From a bacterium (GTDB lineage: Bacteria; Actinomycetota; Acidimicrobiia; UBA5794; ZC4RG35): 11,594 nt of DNA. The position numbers and the translations under genes were made by a program. A model generated the notes under the pieces. That model had not been told where the DNA came from and searched no databases. It saw nothing but the letters and a program-made list of their open reading frames with translations. Each line of letters opens with the position of its first letter. Position 1 is the first letter of the stretch. Below, one piece after another: positions 1-6,400 of this stretch. The stretch is taken from assembly GCA_028819835.1 (NCBI GenBank), contig JAPPKR010000093.1:1-11594 (forward strand). Reading direction: 5' to 3'.

Positions 1-13
1 GACCAACCACCCA

Positions 14-772
14 TCACCCGACTTGTAAACCACCTCTGTGGGAAGGACACCTAGGATGTGCATCCGGCCTGTCGACGGTCAGCTTCTGTATGTTGGCGCC
101 ATCCGCGTCCATCACCCATATCCGATATGAATTGATAACTGTTATCCATGTGATCCGACCCTCGGGCGACCACACCGGATAAAGGTCCGGCCAGTCGTTG
201 TCGGTTAGTTGTGAGACACCGCTCCCATCGGCGTTTGCCACCCCTATTTCCCAATCATTCTCACCATCGACGTCCCTGCTCTCGAAAGCGAGTCGAGTGC
301 CGTCCGGCGACCACTCCGGCCTGGTTAGCCAACGAAGCGGGACCTCGGAATTGTTCTGTGTCAGTTGTCGGCGGTTGCTTCCATCAGGGTCCATCACGAA
401 TATCTCATATGATTCCCCCACCCTGCTGACGAAAGCGATACGCTCGGGAGCGACAAGCGCCCGGGCCACGGGTGGCGGTAGCGGGACGAGACCGAGAGCG
501 CGGGCCAAGAACGTCGCCATCTGTCCGCGGGTCACCGGATCGTCGGGACAGAACCGGGCCGGATCCACATCGCACCCCTGTGTGATGTTCGCCGCTGCCA
601 AGGCGTCGATGTCGGCGGCGTGTCCATGTCCTTCCGTATCTGCAAAACCCGCGGATGACGCACTTCCAAGACCGAAGGCGCGTACCAGAAAGGTTGCCAT
701 CTGTCCGCGGGTCACCGGATCGTCGGGACAGAACCGGGCCGGGTTCAAATCACATCCTTTTGTCACCTCCAA
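14..772 (-). CDS. C-terminal piece of the SLH protein: SLH 2-3 and TolB-like beta-propeller blades
   Basis: The frame is in phase with the upstream signal-peptide piece and opens right after the TGA at 800-802. The first available start in it is TTG 772, which lacks a convincing ribosome site, so independent translation is doubtful. Residues 1-35 finish SLH repeat 2 (TKGCDLNPARFCPDDP, then VTRGQMATFLVRAFGL). Residues 43-95 are SLH repeat 3, with nearly the same ending. From about residue 110 come TolB/WD40-like repeats: ERIAFVSR, IFVMDPDGSNRRQLT, PEWSPDGTRLAFESR, IGVANADGSGVSQLT, PVWSPEGRITWI and IWVMDADGANIQKLT. Such propellers typically bind proteins or polymers outside the membrane. Only about two and a half blades are present before TGA at 16-14, against the usual six or more, so the end may also be damaged. 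The ligand is unknown. Confidence 0.65.
   Translation of the reverse strand: MEVTKGCDLNPARFCPDDPVTRGQMATFLVRAFGLGSASSAGFADTEGHGHAADIDALAAANITQGCDVDPARFCPDDPVTRGQMATFLARALGLVPLPPPVARALVAPERIAFVSRVGESYEIFVMDPDGSNRRQLTQNNSEVPLRWLTRPEWSPDGTRLAFESRDVDGENDWEIGVANADGSGVSQLTDNDWPDLYPVWSPEGRITWITVINSYRIWVMDADGANIQKLTVDRPDAHPRCPSHRGGLQVG
516..742. repeat. 47-base perfect direct repeat inside the SLH coding region
   Basis: Positions 516-562 and 696-742 are identical over 47 bases and start exactly 180 bases (60 codons) apart. They encode the shared end of SLH repeats 3 and 2 (PARFCPDDPVTRGQMA). Flanking DNA that also encodes SLH sequence has diverged, so the identical core suggests recent duplication or gene conversion between the repeats. 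It is not a CRISPR array or an insertion-sequence end. Confidence 0.85.
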
Positions 773-799
773 CTGTGCCAGCCGCTCTACATACGGCGT

Positions 800-1120
800 T
801 CACCATTCTCCGGCATCCACATCCGAGAACGTGGAGTTGAGCACCTCACCAGGTTCAGCATCCTCCAAGACGCGAACCATCCAAACCGCCATCACCCAAC
901 GCTTCATCACATCTTCGGGACAGACCAGTCCCTCCCCACACTCCGTGCCCTCCAGTATTCCTCTCTCGGCCAGCGCCTCGATGGCGGGTTCGTAGAATCC
1001 ACCGTCATCATCGGTGAAGACGTCTGCACCCACCGGACCGACCAGCCCGAGCAGGAGGGATGTCAACAACACCACCATCCAGGCGCGGGAACTAAACCTT
1101 TGCCGGTGTTTGACAATCAT
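800..1120 (-). CDS. N-terminal piece of the SLH protein: signal peptide, SLH 1 and start of SLH 2
   Basis: This 106-residue open frame starts at ATG 1120. Residues 1-32 look like a signal peptide: a basic start (MIVKHRQR), then a hydrophobic run from about residue 15 (VVLLTSLLLGLVGPVGA) with probable cleavage after VGA. Residues 33-92 form a first SLH repeat (DVFTDDDGGFYEPAIEALAERGI, with a CPED segment and RWVMAVWMVRVL). Residues 97-106 are the beginning of a second repeat, cut off by TGA just after GEW. SLH domains usually anchor exported proteins to cell-wall polymers. On its own this piece would have one complete repeat and is unlikely to work normally. A perfect AGGAGG touches the ATG directly. 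Confidence 0.7.
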   Translation of the reverse strand: MIVKHRQRFSSRAWMVVLLTSLLLGLVGPVGADVFTDDDGGFYEPAIEALAERGILEGTECGEGLVCPEDVMKRWVMAVWMVRVLEDAEPGEVLNSTFSDVDAGEW

Positions 1121-1126
1121 CCTCCT
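1121..1126 (-). promoter_or_regulatory. AGGAGG ribosome-binding sequence touching the start codon of the SLH gene
   Basis: On the minus strand AGGAGG is immediately followed by ATG 1120, leaving no spacer, where 5-9 bases are usual. No other in-frame start downstream would keep the basic part of the signal peptide. The start is therefore accepted on the signal peptide rather than on spacing. The 112-base gap to hisIE holds this site and no clear terminator. Confidence 0.45.
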
Positions 1127-1232
1127 GAGTCTCTTTGAATACTTTAAATCGTTTGAGCCCTACCTAATGCTATAGGCCATTCCCGAGATTGGGGGAGAGG
1201 GAAGGGTGTGAGCGAACCCCTTGAGTGGGAAC

Positions 1233-1871
1233 TCAGGAGGAGAAGCGCTCCTCCAGCACGGCGATCATCTCCGACGGCGATACTTCCCGATCGGCGGCCA
1301 GGACCAGGAGGTGGTAGAGAAGATCGGCCATCTCCTCGGCTACCCGCCGGTTGTCCGCCTCCCCGCGTGCGTGGTCCCGGGCAGCCATCAGCACCTCGGT
1401 TGCCTCCTCCATCAGCTTCCGGCCTGCCAGGTCGACCCCGCCTTCCAGGAGGCGGGTGGTGTAGGACCCGGCAGGTCGCTCCGCAGCGCGGGAGGCGATC
1501 ACATCCCAGAGTTGCTCCAGCCACCCGAATCCCTCTCCGGGAGGGGCGTCGTCGAAGCAGGTGGTGGTGTGCCGGTGACAGGCGGGACCGGCCGGGCGGA
1601 CGGTGAACAAGAGCGTGTCGGCGTCGCAGTCCGCCCTGATGGTCACCACCTTCAGGGTGGCGCCGCTGGTGGCGCCCTTGAACCAGAGTTCCTGACGGGA
1701 CCGGGACCAGAAGTGGACATAACCGCTTTCCAGCGTTGCGGCGTACGACTCCCGGTTCAGGTAGGCCACCATCAGCACCTGACCCGTTCGGGCGTCCTGC
1801 ACCACCCCCGGTATCAGCCCATCGGCACTCCAGCTGAGATCACCGACCCGGGGTGGGGACGCGCCGCTCAT
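1233..1871 (-). CDS. hisIE: Bifunctional phosphoribosyl-AMP cyclohydrolase / phosphoribosyl-ATP pyrophosphatase
   Basis: This 212-residue fusion carries out the second and third steps of histidine synthesis: hydrolysis of PR-ATP to PR-AMP and opening of its ring to give ProFAR. Residues 1-115 are the HisI domain, with FWSRSRQELWFKGATSG (54-70), the metal-binding DCDAD (81-85) and the cysteine segment GPACHRHTTTCF (95-106). Residues 116-212 are the HisE domain, with SYTTRLLEGG (136-145), KLMEEATEVLMAA (152-164) and EEMADLLYHLLVLA (179-192), the acidic Mg-binding helices of the MazG-like fold. ATG 1871 overlaps the hisF stop as TAATG. Because hisF ends there, no longer start is sensible. It is the last gene of the his operon, followed by a 112-base gap. 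Confidence 0.95.
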   Translation of the reverse strand: MSGASPPRVGDLSWSADGLIPGVVQDARTGQVLMVAYLNRESYAATLESGYVHFWSRSRQELWFKGATSGATLKVVTIRADCDADTLLFTVRPAGPACHRHTTTCFDDAPPGEGFGWLEQLWDVIASRAAERPAGSYTTRLLEGGVDLAGRKLMEEATEVLMAARDHARGEADNRRVAEEMADLLYHLLVLAADREVSPSEMIAVLEERFSS

Positions 1872-2629
1872 TAGAGGCGCACCGGCACGCCCGCCCGGGC
1901 CATGGCGCGCTTCACCTCGGAGATCTCGATCTCCTTGCGGTGGAAAATGGAAGCCGCCAGCACCGCCTCGGCGCCGGCCTCCAGGCACGCTTCCACACAG
2001 TGCTGGGTGGTGCCTGCCCCTCCCGAGGCTATCACCGGCACCTCGACGGCGGAGGTGACCGCAGAGGTCAACTCCAGGTCGTACCCGTCCTTCGTCCCGT
2101 CCCGGTCCATGGAGGTGAGGAGAATCTCGCCTGCGCCCAGTTCAACGCCCCGCCGCGCCCACTCCACCGCATCCCAGCCGATGGGTTCCCTGCCTCCCAC
2201 GACCACCACTTCGAATCCTCCCTGGGGGCGACGCCGAGCATCGATGGCCAGCACCACGCACTGACGCCCGAAGCGGCGGCGGCACTCGCGGAGGAGTTCC
2301 GGGCGACGCACCGCGGCGGTGTTGATGCTCACCTTGTCGGCCCCGGCCCGCAGGGCCGACTTCATGTCCTCGGGGGAGCGGATCCCACCACCCACCGTGA
2401 GAGGGATGAACACTTCCGAGGCGGTGCGTCTCACCACATCCCACATGGTGTCGCGGTTCTCCGGAGCGGCGGCGATGTCCAGGTAGCAGATCTCGTCCGC
2501 GCCCTCGGACGCATACCGGCTCGCCAACTCGATCGGATCCCCCTCGTCGGTGAGGTTGACGAAATTGACTCCCTTCACCACCCGGCCGTCCGCCACGTCC
2601 AGGCAGGGAATGATTCTCTTGCGGAGCAT
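1871..2629 (-). CDS. hisF: Imidazole glycerol phosphate synthase, cyclase subunit HisF
   Basis: At 252 residues this is normal HisF length. It forms the (beta/alpha)8-barrel subunit that combines PRFAR with ammonia delivered from HisH, giving IGP and AICAR. The start [12 protein letters not shown] places the catalytic aspartate at D11, and the second one is D130 in VVLAIDAR. Phosphate-binding segments are visible as VGGGIRS (79-85), VSINTAAV (100-107), [12 protein letters not shown] (173-184) and PVIASGGAG (198-206). The usually conserved DITAS segment after strand 2 reads [10 protein letters not shown] (51-60), a mild departure. ATG 2629 overlaps the hisH stop as TGATG, which suits equal production of the two subunits. 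The TAA stop overlaps hisIE. Confidence 0.96.
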   Translation of the reverse strand: MLRKRIIPCLDVADGRVVKGVNFVNLTDEGDPIELASRYASEGADEICYLDIAAAPENRDTMWDVVRRTASEVFIPLTVGGGIRSPEDMKSALRAGADKVSINTAAVRRPELLRECRRRFGRQCVVLAIDARRRPQGGFEVVVVGGREPIGWDAVEWARRGVELGAGEILLTSMDRDGTKDGYDLELTSAVTSAVEVPVIASGGAGTTQHCVEACLEAGAEAVLAASIFHRKEIEISEVKRAMARAGVPVRL

Positions 2630-3246
2630 CAGCGGGCCTCCGACCCGGTCCGGCACTCCGTCAGGAAGTTGGAGAGCACCCGCAGGCCGTTGGCGCCGGA
2701 CCGCTCGGGATGGAACTGGACCCCCACCCGACGCCCGTCCCTTACCGCCACGCAGAACCGGGCGCCATAACTGGCCTCGCCGATGATCAACCCCGAATCG
2801 ATGGGCGCCGGCGCGTAGGAGTGGACGAAGTAAAAGGTGGGATGGTCCGGAAGGCCCTCCCACAGAGGGTCCTCGGCGCTCATCAGCAGATCGTTCCACC
2901 CGATGTGGGGAAGGCGAGGAGTCTCCCGCAACCGCTCCACCCGGCCGGGCATCAGCCCCAGACAGGCGCTGTCATCCTCCGAACTGGTATCGAAGAACAA
3001 CTGCAGACCCACACAGATCCCCAGTAGCGGGCCCGTCCAGTCAACCAGGGAGTCTACGAAGCCTGCTTGTTCCAGCCGTTCCATCGCGGCGCCGGGGGTT
3101 CCCACGCCGGGAAGCACCACCCCGTCAGCGCCGTCGAGTTGATGCGGCCCGGCGGCCAGCACCGTCTCCGCACCCACCCTCTCCAGTCCCTGGGTGATGG
3201 AGACCAGGTTTCCCGCGCCATGGTCGACCACGGCGATTCTCGTCAA
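2629..3246 (-). CDS. hisH: Imidazole glycerol phosphate synthase, glutamine amidotransferase subunit HisH
   Basis: This 205-residue class I glutamine amidotransferase releases ammonia from glutamine and feeds it to HisF. The catalytic triad is present: C78 in [10 protein letters not shown], and H179 and E181 in [14 protein letters not shown] (46-50) is the oxyanion-strand segment, and HIGWN (114-118) and FYFVHSY (138-144) are further family signatures. The N-terminus [12 protein letters not shown] is typical and fixes the start at TTG 3246. That codon overlaps the hisB stop as TTGA, with AAGGG a few bases upstream as a modest ribosome site. The length matches the family. Confidence 0.95.
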   Translation of the reverse strand: MTRIAVVDHGAGNLVSITQGLERVGAETVLAAGPHQLDGADGVVLPGVGTPGAAMERLEQAGFVDSLVDWTGPLLGICVGLQLFFDTSSEDDSACLGLMPGRVERLRETPRLPHIGWNDLLMSAEDPLWEGLPDHPTFYFVHSYAPAPIDSGLIIGEASYGARFCVAVRDGRRVGVQFHPERSGANGLRVLSNFLTECRTGSEAR

Positions 3247-3827
3247 GTGGCGCCCTTGGTGGAGGCCACACCCATCCGTCTGGGATCGCGCGCCACCGCT
3301 TGGCGCAGGGCGCGGGCCAGAGCCTTGACGGCAGCCTCCGCCTGGTGGTGGTCGTTGCGGCCTGTAGAGCTCAAGTGGAGGGTGATCCCCGCGGTCCGCG
3401 CCATGGCCTCGATCGCATGGGGGAGGTTCTGGGTGGTGAGGTTTCCGATGGTCGGGTTGCGGAGAGGGAGATCCACCACCGCGTAGGGACGGCCTCCCAC
3501 ATCCACCGCCGCCCGTCCCAGGGCCTCGTCCATAGGAACCGCCGCGTCTCCAAAACGGTTGATGCCCGCCCGATCTCCCAATGCCTCGGCAATGGCCGAT
3601 CCGAGCACCAGGGCGGTGTCCTCCACGGTGTGATGATCGTCAACTTCCAGGTCACCCCGGGTATTGATCGTCAGGTCGAACAGCGCGTGGTGGGCCAGAG
3701 AGGTGAGGAGGTGATCGAAGAAACCCACTCCGGTGGAGACCTGAGCTTGGCCTGATCCGTCCAGATCGAGGCGGACTTCCACCGAGGTCTCCTTGGTCTC
3801 CCTGCTCAGGTGTGCGGTTCTCTTCAT
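3243..3827 (-). CDS. hisB: Imidazoleglycerol-phosphate dehydratase
   Basis: This 194-residue protein dehydrates IGP to imidazole acetol phosphate, the step after HisHF. It is the monofunctional actinobacterial form without the phosphatase domain seen in enterobacterial HisB. Mn-binding and family motifs are clear: GVGFFDHLLTSLAHHALFDL (34-52), VDDHHTVEDTALVLG (62-76), PMDEALGRAAVD (98-109) and NDHHQAEAAVKALARAL (158-174). The start at ATG 3827 overlaps the hisD stop as ATGA. The frame is open further upstream, but that extension lies antisense-free within hisD and has no HisB-like sequence. The TGA stop overlaps the TTG of hisH. Confidence 0.96.
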   Translation of the reverse strand: MKRTAHLSRETKETSVEVRLDLDGSGQAQVSTGVGFFDHLLTSLAHHALFDLTINTRGDLEVDDHHTVEDTALVLGSAIAEALGDRAGINRFGDAAVPMDEALGRAAVDVGGRPYAVVDLPLRNPTIGNLTTQNLPHAIEAMARTAGITLHLSSTGRNDHHQAEAAVKALARALRQAVARDPRRMGVASTKGAT

Positions 3828-5131
3828 GCTGCTCCTTCCGTGCTGAACCGTAGCTCTGCGGCGCGGCGGTGGGCGGTGAAGCCTTCCACATCGGCCAGTC
3901 GGGTGATGATGGGGAGAATATCGGCCAGGCCTTCGCGGGTCAGACGTTGCTCCTGGCGCCAGGAACCGAAGTCCTCCACCGAGAGCGGACCGTAACAGGC
4001 GGCCAGGCCTCCGGTGGGAAGCACGTGATTGGCGCCGGTTGCATAATCGCCTGCCGACTCCGCCGACCAGCGCCCGACGTAAACGGACCCGGCGGCGGTG
4101 ACCGCCTTGGCGTGCGTCTCGGTGTCGGAGGTGAGGAGGGAGACGTGCTCGGCGGCGTATCGATTGGTGAAGGAAAGAGCCTGGGTCATGTCGGGAGCGA
4201 TCACCGTCATGCCGTGGTTGGATAGGGCTTCGCCGAGGATGTCCCGACGCTCGAGGGAGGCCAACTGTTCCTCGAGTGCCTCCTCCACCCGTGAGGGGAG
4301 GCTCGGGTCGGTGGTGACCAGGACCGCGGGGGAGTCCGGCCCGTGCTCGGCCTGGCAGAGCAGATCTGCGGCGACCAGTGCCGGATCTGCCGAGTCGTCG
4401 GCCAGCACCAGAACTTCCGAGGGGCCGGCCGGGAGGTCGATGCCGCAATCCCCGAACACCGCCAACTTGGCGGCCGTCACCCACTGGCTGCCCGGCCCGA
4501 CGATCTTCTCCACCCGCTTGACCAGTCCGGTCCCGTAGGCGAGGGTAGCGACGGCGCCCGCGCCTCCCATGGCCCACACCTCGTCGGCGCCCGCCACCCA
4601 GCACGCCGCCAGAGTCGCCCGGTGGACATACCCGTCGGCACCGGCCGGAGTGGCGACCACCACCTCCCTCACCCCGGCCACCTTGGCCGGGACCACCGTC
4701 ATCAGGACGGTGGAGGGGTAGGCGGCCTTTCCGCCGGGAACGTAGGCGCCCACCCGCCCGAGGGGGGACCAGCGCCGGGTGATGGCGATGCCCGGTACAT
4801 CTTCGCGGTGCATGTCCGAGGGGATCTGGGGACGGTGGAACGCCGCGATGCGATCCCTGGCTTCCTCGAGGGCGGCGGTTACCTCAGGCATCTCATCGGC
4901 GGCCCGCTCCAGCATTTCCCGCCCCACCGGGAAGTACCCCCCTCCATGGCGGGCGGCCACACGTTCCATGGCCCGGTCTCCCTCGCTCCGGACCTCCTCG
5001 CAGATTGCCCCTGCAATCCTCCGGACCTCGGGGTCGGGCACCGCGCTGCGCCGGCACAACCCGGTCCACTCGGCTTCGGTGAGTCCTTCCAGCAGCACCT
5101 GGCGCAGACGAGGTTGAGAGACGGTAGTCAC
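3824..5131 (-). CDS. hisD: Histidinol dehydrogenase
   Basis: This 435-residue enzyme performs the last two steps, oxidising histidinol to histidine through histidinal with two NAD. Expected zinc ligands are Q260 and H263 in CQAEHGPDS, D362 in SAGDYATGANHVLPTGG (359-375) and H421 near the C-terminus. The catalytic pair is E328-H329 in RYAAEHVSLL. GRVGAYVPGGKAAYPSTVLM (125-144) and IDLPAGPSEVLVLAD (231-245) are also diagnostic. The start is GTG 5131, overlapping the hisG stop as GTGA. In many actinobacteria hisC follows hisD. Here hisB follows directly and no aminotransferase gene is present. Confidence 0.97.
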   Translation of the reverse strand: MTTVSQPRLRQVLLEGLTEAEWTGLCRRSAVPDPEVRRIAGAICEEVRSEGDRAMERVAARHGGGYFPVGREMLERAADEMPEVTAALEEARDRIAAFHRPQIPSDMHREDVPGIAITRRWSPLGRVGAYVPGGKAAYPSTVLMTVVPAKVAGVREVVVATPAGADGYVHRATLAACWVAGADEVWAMGGAGAVATLAYGTGLVKRVEKIVGPGSQWVTAAKLAVFGDCGIDLPAGPSEVLVLADDSADPALVAADLLCQAEHGPDSPAVLVTTDPSLPSRVEEALEEQLASLERRDILGEALSNHGMTVIAPDMTQALSFTNRYAAEHVSLLTSDTETHAKAVTAAGSVYVGRWSAESAGDYATGANHVLPTGGLAACYGPLSVEDFGSWRQEQRLTREGLADILPIITRLADVEGFTAHRRAAELRFSTEGAA

Positions 5132-5991
5132 GGGATGAGTTGTCCTATATCGAGCACGAGGATTCCCTTCCCGCCCGCATCTTCGAGTCGGGGGAGGAGG
5201 TCCCAGAGATCCGAGGCGTCCACCACCGAGTGCATCGCCACCATCTCCGAGTCGTCCAACGGGACGATGGTGGGAGCCGACAGACCGGGCATCAACCGGC
5301 TGATCTCGGCAGTGTTGTCGGCGGAGGTGTTGAGCAACAGATAACGCTTGCGGCGGCCGGCGGTGACCGCCCGTATGGCGGTCACCAACTGGCGTACGAG
5401 CCGGCGGTCTCTCACCTCGGGGAGTCCGGCCAAGACCGCCTGGGACTCGAGGAGAACGCCGATGTCCCGCAATCCGTTGAGCCTGAGGGTGGACCCTGTC
5501 GAGACCAGGTCGACCACCGCGTCGGCGAGGGCGATCTTGGTGGCCGCCTCCACCGATCCCTTGAGGGCCACGACCGAGGCGGGGATGCCGCGATCGGCCA
5601 GGAACCGGGCGGTGGTTCGGGGATGGGAGGTGGCGACCCGGAGCCCCCTCAGGTCATCCAGGGAGTCGATGGAAGAGGCGTTGGGCACCGCGGCCGCCAG
5701 GCGACAGAACCCGAAGTCCAGTTTGACCAGCGGCACCAGGGCGGCGTCCGGATCGGACTCCTCCATGAGATCCAGTCCGGTTATCCCAACGTCGGCCACA
5801 CCCTCGATCAGCATTCCCGGTATGTCCTCTGTACGGACCAGCACCAGGTCCACCTCCACGTTCCGGACCCGCAGGGAGAGAGCCCGGTCGGTCACCTCGA
5901 AGGACATCCCGGCGCTCTTGAGAAGGCGGAGGGAAGGCTCTCGGAGACGCCCTTTGTTAGGGACTGCCAGGGTGAGTGCGCTCTTGTTCAT
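5128..5991 (-). CDS. hisG: ATP phosphoribosyltransferase, long form with C-terminal regulatory domain
   Basis: This 287-residue enzyme condenses ATP with PRPP to make phosphoribosyl-ATP, the committed step of histidine synthesis. The start LTLAVPNKGRL (7-17) and RTEDIPGMLIEGVADVGITG (53-72) are typical HisG. The PRPP loop is DLVSTGSTLRLNGL (161-174). Residues from about 215, with KGILVLDIGQLIP at the end, form the ACT-like domain that binds histidine. This makes it the long form, which is feedback-inhibited and does not need HisZ. ATG 5991 overlaps the stop of the YerC-like gene as TGATG, so enzyme and regulator should be co-translated. Confidence 0.96.
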   Translation of the reverse strand: MNKSALTLAVPNKGRLREPSLRLLKSAGMSFEVTDRALSLRVRNVEVDLVLVRTEDIPGMLIEGVADVGITGLDLMEESDPDAALVPLVKLDFGFCRLAAAVPNASSIDSLDDLRGLRVATSHPRTTARFLADRGIPASVVALKGSVEAATKIALADAVVDLVSTGSTLRLNGLRDIGVLLESQAVLAGLPEVRDRRLVRQLVTAIRAVTAGRRKRYLLLNTSADNTAEISRLMPGLSAPTIVPLDDSEMVAMHSVVDASDLWDLLPRLEDAGGKGILVLDIGQLIP

Positions 5992-6305
5992 CAGGTCGAT
6001 TCCGTTTCAGGCGGGGTTTTCATCCGGGAGAGCGCCAGACGATAACCGCCGGTGCCGTGACGCAACCACTGGTTTATGCGGGTTATGGTGGCGGTGGCGG
6101 CGCCGGTGACCTCTGAGATCTGCCGGTAGGAGAGGCCCCGGTCCAGTTGGCGGACGACCGCCCATCGCTGACTCAGATCCGAGATCTCCTTGCGGGTGCA
6201 GAGATCCCGGAAGAAGATGGCGGCTTCGTCCACCGTCTCCAGGGTCAGCACCGCGGAGAAGAGCGCCCGGGTGTCCTGGTTGCGCCATGATCTGTCGACT
6301 GTCAT
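5991..6305 (-). CDS. yerC: TrpR-superfamily transcriptional regulator, YerC/YecD family
   Basis: This 104-residue protein matches the YerC/YecD family of TrpR-like DNA-binding proteins. Residues 19-45 (VLTLETVDEAAIFF, RDLCTRKEISDLSQRW) and the helix-turn-helix at about 59-82 (SYRQISEVTGAATATITRIN) closely follow that family. As known, TrpR-type proteins are small helical dimers that bind palindromic operators with an amino-acid corepressor, and members of this branch have been linked to histidine genes in Firmicutes. Here it is the first gene of the his operon and faces hisA across a palindromic gap. I infer it represses both units when histidine is plentiful. The start at ATG 6305 has only a weak GGA ribosome site. 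The symbol denotes family, not proven function. Confidence 0.85.
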   Translation of the reverse strand: MTVDRSWRNQDTRALFSAVLTLETVDEAAIFFRDLCTRKEISDLSQRWAVVRQLDRGLSYRQISEVTGAATATITRINQWLRHGTGGYRLALSRMKTPPETEST

Positions 6306-6322
6306 ATAATGTCCAGGGTCGA

Positions 6323-6354
6323 TGTTAGTGTGCTAACATAATAGCATACTAACA
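6323..6354. promoter_or_regulatory. Large palindrome in the hisA/his-operon divergent gap, probable operator
   Basis: The arms TGTTAGTGTGCTA (6323-6335) and TAGCATACTAACA (6342-6354) are reverse complements at 12 of 13 positions, separated by ACATAA. The left arm overlaps a smaller perfect inverted repeat, GTTAG-TGTG-CTAAC (6324-6337). The half-site CTAACA, in either orientation, occurs at 6323-6328, 6333-6338 and 6349-6354. The site lies between the divergent yerC-like gene and hisA and covers the likely minus-strand -10 box. It is the obvious candidate binding site for the TrpR-like protein. Its AT-rich base use stands out from the surrounding GC-rich DNA. Confidence 0.8.
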
Positions 6355-6365
6355 CATTAGCGCAA
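6338..6365 (-). promoter_or_regulatory. Probable promoter of the yerC-his operon
   Basis: On the minus strand TTGCGC (6365-6360) and TATTAT (6343-6338) are spaced by 16 bases and resemble -35 and -10 boxes of the housekeeping sigma factor. Initiation would be near 6331, leaving a leader of about 25 bases before ATG 6305. The -10 box overlaps the spacer and right arm of the palindrome, so a bound repressor would block it. I could not pick a convincing plus-strand promoter for hisA in the same gap. Confidence 0.4.
6349..6360. promoter_or_regulatory. Additional inverted repeat CTAA-CACA-TTAG beside the main palindrome
   Basis: Four-base arms CTAA and TTAG flank CACA, the reverse complement of the TGTG spacer in the 6324-6337 repeat, so this looks like a second, flipped copy of the same unit. 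It overlaps the right arm of the large palindrome and the probable -35 region of the minus-strand promoter. Two or more dimers bound side by side would explain it, as known for tandem TrpR binding. Confidence 0.55.
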
Positions 6366-6384
6366 ACTCGATTTCATGAATGCC

Positions 6385-6390
6385 AGGAGG
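6385..6390 (+). promoter_or_regulatory. Ribosome-binding site that fixes the hisA start
   Basis: AGGAGG lies 10 bases before ATG 6401. An in-frame ATG at 6380 would add seven residues of non-HisA sequence, and the ribosome site would then fall inside the gene, so 6401 is preferred. Confidence 0.75.
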
Positions 6391-6400
6391 GCGCTCTGAG

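Larger units (their letters stand above)
14..1120 (-). pseudogene. SLH and TolB-like propeller protein, interrupted by an in-frame TGA
   Basis: Read as one unit, this is a secreted protein of about 368 codons: signal peptide, three SLH repeats, then TolB-like propeller blades. The reading frame is the same on both sides of a single TGA at 802-800. Across that codon the conserved SLH pattern continues without loss: FSDVDAGEW, stop, TPYVERLAQLEVTKGC. Related SLH repeats commonly have two aromatic residues here, so TGG changed to TGA is the simplest explanation. TGA is the stop codon of most other genes in this window, so general reassignment of UGA is unlikely. The 3' end also looks short for a propeller. 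The two open pieces are listed separately. Confidence 0.7.

Noticed and set aside
516..742. CRISPR array or insertion-sequence ends from the 47-base direct repeat
   Set aside because: There are only two copies, both lie inside coding sequence in phase 60 codons apart, and they encode the same SLH motif.
800..802. Reassignment of UGA to tryptophan across the genome
   Set aside because: hisIE, hisH, hisB, hisD, hisG, the yerC-like gene, hisA, the methyltransferase, the oxidoreductase, bpa and the YchF-like gene all stop at TGA at the expected place, often inside overlaps with the next gene.
1195..1240. Terminator after hisIE
   Set aside because: A five-base stem, TGAGT-TCCC-ACTCA, overlaps the stop codon, but it is short and has no T run, so I could not support a terminator call.
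1853..2770. Long open frame on the plus strand opposite hisF and hisH
   Set aside because: It lies antisense to two well-recognised enzymes, its protein is rich in His, Arg and Pro without any family pattern, and such frames are expected in GC-rich coding DNA.
3828..4604. Upstream extension of the hisB frame
   Set aside because: It overlaps hisD on the same strand in another frame and encodes Arg/Gly-rich sequence. HisB normally starts where MKRTAHLSRETKET begins, at the ATGA overlap.
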